From assembly GCA_963668545.1 (NCBI GenBank), contig OY764868.1, positions 2,790,001 through 2,854,000 on the forward strand: a stretch of 64,000 nt of DNA. Reading direction: 5' to 3'. Shown here piece after piece: positions 59,137-64,000 of the stretch. Below the pieces are notes generated by a model. That model was not told where the DNA came from and did no database searches. It worked only from the letters and a program-made list of their open reading frames with translations. Position 1 is the stretch's first letter. Every line of letters begins with the position of its first letter. The position numbers were made by a program, and so were the translations under genes. This DNA comes from G963662265 sp963668545 (GTDB taxonomy: Bacteria > Spirochaetota > Spirochaetia > CADAEX01).

Positions 59137-60940
59137 CAGATATTATCCTGCTTATTCTACTTTTAAAAAAGCAGGGGAAAGAATGTACTTTATAACAAAC
59201 CATAACCTTGCAAAAACACAAATAATAAACAGTTTTGAAGTAAATCTTTTTAAATCTTTATCCGGATGTAAAACTATTAAAGAACACATGAAAAGCATCA
59301 ACGAATCTGATGAATTTATTATCAATGAATCAATATTATATGGAATCATGAAAAACTGGATCAGGACAGGACTTCTCAGGAATGAAAATCTCCTGTTTGA
59401 ACAGAATCATAAATACCACAAAAGAAGCTGTACAGGAGAGATGATTTTTTCGGGATGTATTACAGGAAACCGTCCCGACATGCTTAACAGATGGCTTGAG
59501 TCTAGAGTTAATACGGCAGATTACGCAGAGAAAAAAACTCCGATAATAATTTGTGATGATACTCAAGCAGAAAAAATAATAAAATCAAATAAAAAAATTA
59601 CTGATAGTTATAGAAAAAATTATCCTGGGCAAATCCATTATATTGATATGAGAAAAAAAATTATTCTATCAGAAAAAATCAGGCAGTTACTTCCTGAAGA
59701 AGTGCCTGAGAGACTTCTGCCGTTCACACTTTCAATAAATCATCCGTATAAGGGAGAAAAAACACCAGGATCAAACAGGAATGCTCTTTTACTGACAAGT
59801 GCAGGAAATAATATTTATACAAGTGATGATGATATTGAATACAGTTTTTTTTCCAGGCCTCTTGAAAATACTGGCTACAGTTTTCCTGACAGTAAAATAT
59901 TATCGCCGCTATTTTTCCCGGACATGAATACAATGATAAACAGATTCAAGAACCATGATGAGTTCAGCCTTATAACATATTTCGAAAATCTTATCGGTTC
60001 AGATATTTCTGAATTTCCAGAGCAGAAACTTTCTGTTTCCCTGAATAATATTACACCTCAGACTGCAATGTTTCAGGAAAAAGGGCTCCTGAAAATCAGA
60101 ACAGTAAGTGCCGGTTACTGCGGAGGAAGATGGTACCAGAGTCCATACAGGCCTTTGATTCAGCAGAACAAAGAAAGAGAAGATTATTTTTATGATTATG
60201 AAAAATATATAATGATAAGAGATAACGGGCTTAATATTATGTCAGCTGATAAAAACACTCTTGTTAATGGGGATGCCCTTATGGGGGGAACATTATGCAT
60301 GGATAACAGAAAAATTCTTCCTCCATGTTTTCCCCTGGGAATGCGAGATGACACATGTTTTTCCATTCTGCTTGAGAATTGCCTTGAGGCGGGACTTAAT
60401 ATCCATTTACCGATAGCCTTATATCATAATCCGGAGGAAAAGCTGCCGTTTACTCCGGAAAATTTTCAGGATGTTTCAGTAAATACAGGAACATATTCAA
60501 TACTGATCCTTGAAAAACTATCTTCCTCATTTATTCATCAGGAGAGTAAAGAACGTTTTAAAGAACTTGGAGCTTATTTACGGAACTTCGGAAAAATGGA
60601 CGGAACGGACTTTGAAGAACAGCTGAAACTTATTCAGCTTGGCTTTCTGACAAAAATTATGGAACATATCATTTATCTTCTTGATCTTTATGAAAATAAA
60701 CCGCCATGGTGGGCAGAGGATATGAAAAAATACTACGCACTCCTTGAAAAGGAGGCCCTGTCAGAGAAATCTGTTATCCCCCGGGAACTCAGGGAATATG
60801 ATACAAAAGAAGAAGCTCTTTCAGTTTTTCAGAACTACCTTTACGGATGTGGTGAAATGCTTTTCTGGTGGCCGGAAATCTGGGAAGCTGCAGAAAGACT
60901 TAACAGGGAAAATCGTGGAATAATAGATCTGCATAACTGA
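59129..60940 (+). CDS. PqqD-like/GT-A glycosyltransferase-like protein 2
   Basis: 603 residues from a TTG (AAAGGAA upstream) inside the end of the preceding gene. The PqqD-like N-terminus is clearer here: NSFEVNLFKSLSGCKTIKEH, then ILYGIMKNWIRTGLLRNE. The GT-A core has GSNRNALLLTSAGNNIYTSD and DDD at 233-235. YCGGRWYQSPYRPL, KILPPCFPLGMRDDTCFSIL and LPIALYHNPEEKLPFTPENF match the first protein. Translational overlap suggests a heteromeric pair or successive modification steps. No flanking sugar-nucleotide genes are present. An 89-bp gap holding no gene leads to a truncated FecR copy. Confidence 0.68.
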   Translation: MTDRYYPAYSTFKKAGERMYFITNHNLAKTQIINSFEVNLFKSLSGCKTIKEHMKSINESDEFIINESILYGIMKNWIRTGLLRNENLLFEQNHKYHKRSCTGEMIFSGCITGNRPDMLNRWLESRVNTADYAEKKTPIIICDDTQAEKIIKSNKKITDSYRKNYPGQIHYIDMRKKIILSEKIRQLLPEEVPERLLPFTLSINHPYKGEKTPGSNRNALLLTSAGNNIYTSDDDIEYSFFSRPLENTGYSFPDSKILSPLFFPDMNTMINRFKNHDEFSLITYFENLIGSDISEFPEQKLSVSLNNITPQTAMFQEKGLLKIRTVSAGYCGGRWYQSPYRPLIQQNKEREDYFYDYEKYIMIRDNGLNIMSADKNTLVNGDALMGGTLCMDNRKILPPCFPLGMRDDTCFSILLENCLEAGLNIHLPIALYHNPEEKLPFTPENFQDVSVNTGTYSILILEKLSSSFIHQESKERFKELGAYLRNFGKMDGTDFEEQLKLIQLGFLTKIMEHIIYLLDLYENKPPWWAEDMKKYYALLEKEALSEKSVIPRELREYDTKEEALSVFQNYLYGCGEMLFWWPEIWEAAERLNRENRGIIDLHN

Positions 60941-61019
60941 AAACAAATAAACTTATTTTTATTAACCACTTCTATGCTCAGATATAACAAAAATACTATT
61001 TATGTGATATTCAGGATAA

Positions 61020-61421
61020 AAAGTCGATACAGAACTCAACCTTAAACTTGGAAGAATAAGAGCTAATGTAAAGACATCGGAAGGTCTTAAGCATAATTTC
61101 ACCTTAAGAACACCTGTATCAACAGCTGCTGTAAGAGGGACTGTTTTTGAGGGAGCAGCAAATGGAGACCTCGATGTAGAGACAGGTCAGATGAGTCAGA
61201 CAAACAAAATTGGACAAAGCACAACTGTATCAGGAGGATGTTCATCATCAGTCTCCGGAGGAGGCTACTCTGCACCTGCAACTGCAGCTGAAACAGTTAA
61301 TGAAACATTTACTGTTGAAACATCTACCCAGCCGGAGGATACAGGCCCTGCCTTAACACCCCGGACATCAGAACCTTCATCCGGAGCAGTAACACTTGAC
61401 TGGTCATTGCTTTATTCCTGA
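61020..61421 (+). pseudogene. FecR-domain gene lacking its 5' half
   Basis: The frame is open from 61020 (stop just upstream) and reads VDTELNLKLGRIRANVKTSE, GLKHNFTLRTPVSTAAVRGT, through SVSGGGYSAPATAAETVNET to the usual end GAVTLDWSLLYS. It matches residues from about 90 onward of the intact FecR proteins. Signal peptide and first half are missing. The only internal ATG (61191) falls after the FecR core, with no ribosome binding site. The 3' part is well kept and the lipoprotein gene 22 bp downstream is intact, so the loss may be recent. Confidence 0.78.
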
Positions 61422-61443
61422 AAAGATATAAAGGAGATAAGTC

Positions 61444-62253
61444 ATGGCAAAAAAAATATTATTAATATTAATCATTATAACAATTTTCATATCCTGTTAT
61501 CTGGCAAATTCAGAGAAAAGCAGCGGAACAGTTTCTGTTAAAATCACATCTGATATTATGAAAAACCCCGATCCGGGATATGATTATGAAGTAAAAATCA
61601 GGTTTTTCCCTGATGGAGAAATGGAAGTAGATCAAGCTTCTTCGATATCATATCTGACAGCTTATCCCGAGACTGTTACTCCCGGTATGATTTCCATATC
61701 TGTAAATGAAGATTCAGGATCACTGACAATTCAGGATATACCGGCAGACATCCCCCTTAATCTGCTTGCAGAATTTTATGATGAATATGAGGAATCCGGT
61801 ATTTACTATATTGGTCACGCAGGACTTTCAGATTCTTTTGAAGTTGAACCTGGTGAAAATACTCAGGTATCTTTAGACCTTGTTTATGCAGAAGAGGGAA
61901 CATTAACTGTTGATTTCAGCGATGCCCCTGATTATGATCTTGCCAATTATGGTTTCGTTGCAAGATTCTTTGAACCTGCTGCTTTAGAATCTTATATAAC
62001 AATTTCAGGAGATGAAATAGATTTTGATCCATATTCATTTCCGGAATTCGACAACTATTATCCCGAATTCGGTTCATATCCTTATAATATTGAAGCAAGA
62101 TTTCCGGGTAAAAAAATGGTAATGCTTGTTTCTTATCAGGAAACAGCAGGATACGGTGATTACATCGGGATTTCAGATGTTTTTGAAGTTCTGCCGGGAA
62201 GAACTCTCTCGGTACCTGTGCAATACTATTACTTTATAGGCGGCGGAGACTAA
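61444..62253 (+). CDS. Lipoprotein of the FecR-linked family, second copy
   Basis: 269 residues; lipobox FISC with Cys18, AAAGGAG before the ATG. It shares the family plan: SGTVSVKITSD strand after the linker, PGYDYEVKIRFFPDGEMEVD, HAGLSDSFEVEPGENTQVSL (unit 1), then FPGKKMVMLVSYQ and IGISDVFEVLPGRTLSVPVQ (unit 2). It is acidic and Tyr-rich (FPEFDNYYPEFGSYPY). Lacks the C-terminal Cys pair of the first copy. A terminator follows. Confidence 0.75.
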   Translation: MAKKILLILIIITIFISCYLANSEKSSGTVSVKITSDIMKNPDPGYDYEVKIRFFPDGEMEVDQASSISYLTAYPETVTPGMISISVNEDSGSLTIQDIPADIPLNLLAEFYDEYEESGIYYIGHAGLSDSFEVEPGENTQVSLDLVYAEEGTLTVDFSDAPDYDLANYGFVARFFEPAALESYITISGDEIDFDPYSFPEFDNYYPEFGSYPYNIEARFPGKKMVMLVSYQETAGYGDYIGISDVFEVLPGRTLSVPVQYYYFIGGGD

Positions 62254-62285
62254 AAAATGCATTTATATATTCACCTGTCTGCGAT

Positions 62286-62320
62286 AAAGCCCTGCAGATT
62301 TCCGGCGGGGTTTTTCTTTT
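62286..62320 (+). terminator. Terminator after the second lipoprotein gene
   Basis: AAAGCCCTGC (62286-62295) pairs with GCGGGGTTTT (62305-62314), including two G-U pairs, and continues into a T-rich tract. Beyond it, 62321-62474 is very AT-rich with no gene. Confidence 0.75.
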
Positions 62321-62474
62321 ATTTTGACTTAATATCCATTATTTCCCATAAAAAATCTCCAATATCTGCTGTTTTTACTTAAAACAAATAGTTTTTTGCT
62401 TCAAATAATGTTTTTAAACATTCCATTTTACGAAAAACAATTATATAATTTTATATCTAATCATTTTTTAAAAA

Positions 62475-62502
62475 TTTACATAATAATTTTATTCAATATT
62501 TA
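62475..62502 (+). promoter_or_regulatory. Possible promoter of the third FecR-lipoprotein pair
   Basis: TTTACA (62475-62480), 16 bp, TATTTA (62497-62502), within an extremely AT-rich stretch just before the GGAGG and ATG of the FecR gene. Low specificity because of base composition. Confidence 0.3.
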
Positions 62503-62518
62503 AAAATTGGAGGACATA

Positions 62519-63211
62519 ATGAAGTATTTCTTGTTAATACTTCTTATTATTGTTTTTTCTTCACCTCTATATGCAGCAGATCTTATTACAATAACAGAAG
62601 TAAACGGAAAGGTTGAAATAAGGGAACCGGGAGGAAACTGGGCCAAAGCTGAAAAAGGCAGAACAATTTCTCGGGGTTCTTTAATTTCAACAGGATTCAA
62701 ATCATCTGCAGAGCTTGACTTAAGCGGTTCATCAACAATTTTCATAAAACAGCTCACAAGGATGTCAGTCGATGAGCTTGTTGTTTCCGGAAACAATGTA
62801 AACACGAAACTGAATCTCAAACTGGGAAGGATCAAGGCAGATGTAAAAACATCAAAAGGCTTAAAACATGATTTTACTTTGATGACACCTGTTTCAACAG
62901 CAGCAGTACGAGGCACGGTTTTTGAAGGCAGTGCTAAAGGAGATATTGATGTTGAAAAAGGAAAAATACAGCAGAAAAACAAAATAGGACAGAAAACACT
63001 AGTCAGCGGAGGTAATTCATCATCTGTATCCGGAAACGGGTATGCTCCCCCTGCAACAGCTGCTGAAACAGTTAATGAATCATTTACTGTTGAAACATCA
63101 ACCCAGCTCGATAATTCAGTGCCTGATTCTCCGCCTCCCCCTTCTGCCTCAGAATCGAAACCGGGGTCTGTTACAGTAGAATGGCAAGTAGTATATCCAC
63201 TCCCATCATAG
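62519..63211 (+). CDS. Secreted FecR-domain protein, third copy
   Basis: 230 residues from ATG 62519 (GGAGG 5 nt upstream; the in-frame TTG at 62507 is less likely). Signal peptide 1-19 (LYAA-D), FecR domain with VNGKVEIREPGGNWAKAEKG, SGSSTIFIKQLTRMSVDELV and TPVSTAAVRGTVFEGS. The region NNVNTKLNLKLGRIKADVKT is nearly identical to the first copy. The tail has SSSVSGNGYAPPATAAETVN, a Pro-rich linker and the closing strand GSVTVEWQVVY. The lipoprotein gene follows at 17 bp. Confidence 0.85.
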   Translation: MKYFLLILLIIVFSSPLYAADLITITEVNGKVEIREPGGNWAKAEKGRTISRGSLISTGFKSSAELDLSGSSTIFIKQLTRMSVDELVVSGNNVNTKLNLKLGRIKADVKTSKGLKHDFTLMTPVSTAAVRGTVFEGSAKGDIDVEKGKIQQKNKIGQKTLVSGGNSSSVSGNGYAPPATAAETVNESFTVETSTQLDNSVPDSPPPPSASESKPGSVTVEWQVVYPLPS

Positions 63212-63228
63212 GTTAAGGAGGAACTATT

Positions 63229-64000
63229 ATGAAAAAATTATTATTGATATTTATAGTCTCAATATTTTTCATATCCTGTTATATTACAGATAATAATTCC
63301 GGCACAGGATCAATAACATTTGATCTTCCTGAAACAATGAAGGCATCAGCTAATGTTGAGACAATACTGAAACTCCGGTTTTTCAACGAAGGGGAAATGC
63401 AGGTTTTACCAAACTTTTTATCTGCAACAATTTCCTATGCAACAGATTATCCCACTCCGGTGTCTGTTACAGGGCAGAGTGAATTTTCATATACATCATC
63501 AGACACCAGCGGATCAGTTACAGTGACAGGAGTACCGTCAGATAAACCACTTCAGATTCTGGCGGAATGTCTTATTGAATCGTATGAAGAAGGTTCAGGC
63601 CTCTGGTATATTGAAAGGGCAGGTCTTTCAAATTCATTTACGCTTGGAGAAGGGGAAAACGCTAATGTAAGTATAGCTCTTTTAGGGGCAGTTTACGGGA
63701 GTGTAACTGTAAATAATGATAAAGGATGGAGTACTTGTTATTTCAGGGCCTATGAACCGGACGATCTTGATAGTTTTATCTATACAGAAGAAGGGACTGC
63801 TTATAGGAATCCTACAGAACCGGTAACACTTTGTGAAGCAGAAGGGAGTGTGTCTGGGAATTTAATCTTTCAGGATGCAATACTCCCGGGAAGAAAAATG
63901 AAGATGCTGATTACAAATCAGTCAAGCAGTGATTCAGATCCGGTTGGATTATCTGAAGAATTTGAATTAAGACCTGGAGAAACAAAGACAATCTCAGCAT
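63229..64000 (+). CDS. Lipoprotein of the FecR-linked family, third copy (runs off the window)
   Basis: At least 257 codons, open to the window end. Start ATG 63229 follows TAAGGAGG. Lipobox FISC with Cys17. Family blocks: GTGSITFDLPE, ILKLRFFNEGEMQVL, RAGLSNSFTLGEGENANVSI (unit 1), ILPGRKMKMLITNQ and VGLSEEFELRPGETKTI (unit 2). Probably only 10-15 residues are missing. It confirms that each FecR gene is paired with one lipoprotein gene. Confidence 0.75.
   Translation, partial: MKKLLLIFIVSIFFISCYITDNNSGTGSITFDLPETMKASANVETILKLRFFNEGEMQVLPNFLSATISYATDYPTPVSVTGQSEFSYTSSDTSGSVTVTGVPSDKPLQILAECLIESYEEGSGLWYIERAGLSNSFTLGEGENANVSIALLGAVYGSVTVNNDKGWSTCYFRAYEPDDLDSFIYTEEGTAYRNPTEPVTLCEAEGSVSGNLIFQDAILPGRKMKMLITNQSSSDSDPVGLSEEFELRPGETKTISA

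Noticed and set aside
61191..61421. Short protein starting at the internal ATG of the third FecR-like frame
   Set aside because: Coding similarity to FecR paralogues extends unbroken upstream to 61020, there is no ribosome binding site at 61191, and no signal peptide would be present; a truncated gene explains it better.
1..64000. tRNA, rRNA, CRISPR arrays or prophage
   Set aside because: No cloverleaf-like sequence, rRNA core motif, regularly spaced repeat array or phage structural gene was found by reading both strands.

Overview
The window reads as ordinary chromosome from a low-to-moderate GC, Gram-negative-type, mainly fermentative bacterium, most likely a spirochaete. Pointers are lipoproteins with a relaxed lipobox, a bactofilin beside an M23 peptidase, many Cache-domain signalling proteins, a giant secreted coiled-coil protein resembling the leptospiral/treponemal 'longest ORF' family, and a split methionine synthase. 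This placement is inference; there is no rRNA marker. I saw no tRNA, rRNA, CRISPR array or prophage. GTG and TTG starts are common and usually carry a good ribosome binding site.

Region 1 (1-8.4 kb): bactofilin and M23 envelope genes diverge from tatD-dusB; then a purine operon purF-M-N-D-E ends at a strong terminator. Region 2 (8.4-15.5 kb): a REP-type (Y1) transposase between inverted repeats, rlmB, a secreted acidic repeat protein, a B12-binding-type radical SAM protein, and a translationally coupled gnd-zwf-pgl operon (oxidative pentose phosphate pathway). Region 3 (15.5-21.5 kb): a hybrid Cache histidine kinase and a split methionine synthase, with the reactivation domain encoded as a separate upstream gene.

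Region 4 (21.6-29.2 kb): an amino-acid fermentation module: Na+-coupled transporter, Lrp/AsnC regulator, aminotransferase, ADP-forming acyl-CoA synthetase (two subunits) and indolepyruvate:ferredoxin oxidoreductase (two subunits). It would convert an imported, probably aromatic, amino acid to its acid with one substrate-level ATP and reduced ferredoxin. IorA lacks its usual C-terminal ferredoxin domain. Region 5 (29.3-37.6 kb): membrane protein, acyl-CoA synthetase, NapH/CcoG-like ferredoxin membrane protein, secreted rhodanese, stand-alone trpB with two tandem operator-like dyads, and an ActP-type symporter with its DUF485 partner.

Region 6 (37.7-45.2 kb) is signalling-rich: a 1073-residue PHP/Cache/PAS/CBS/nucleotidyltransferase fusion, a secreted MBL-fold protein, and a periplasmic binding protein coupled to a hybrid kinase without transporter genes. 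Region 7 (45.3-54.3 kb): a 2848-residue secreted coiled-coil protein with a C-terminal LytM/M23 domain that keeps all the signature residues, followed 14 bp later by a small secreted protein. Region 8 (54.5-64 kb): an array of FecR-domain protein/lipoprotein gene pairs, two intact or nearly so and two with truncated FecR copies, enclosing two paralogous ~600-residue proteins with a PqqD-like N-terminus and a GT-A glycosyltransferase-like core. Regions 6-8 hold the best candidates for undescribed biology.
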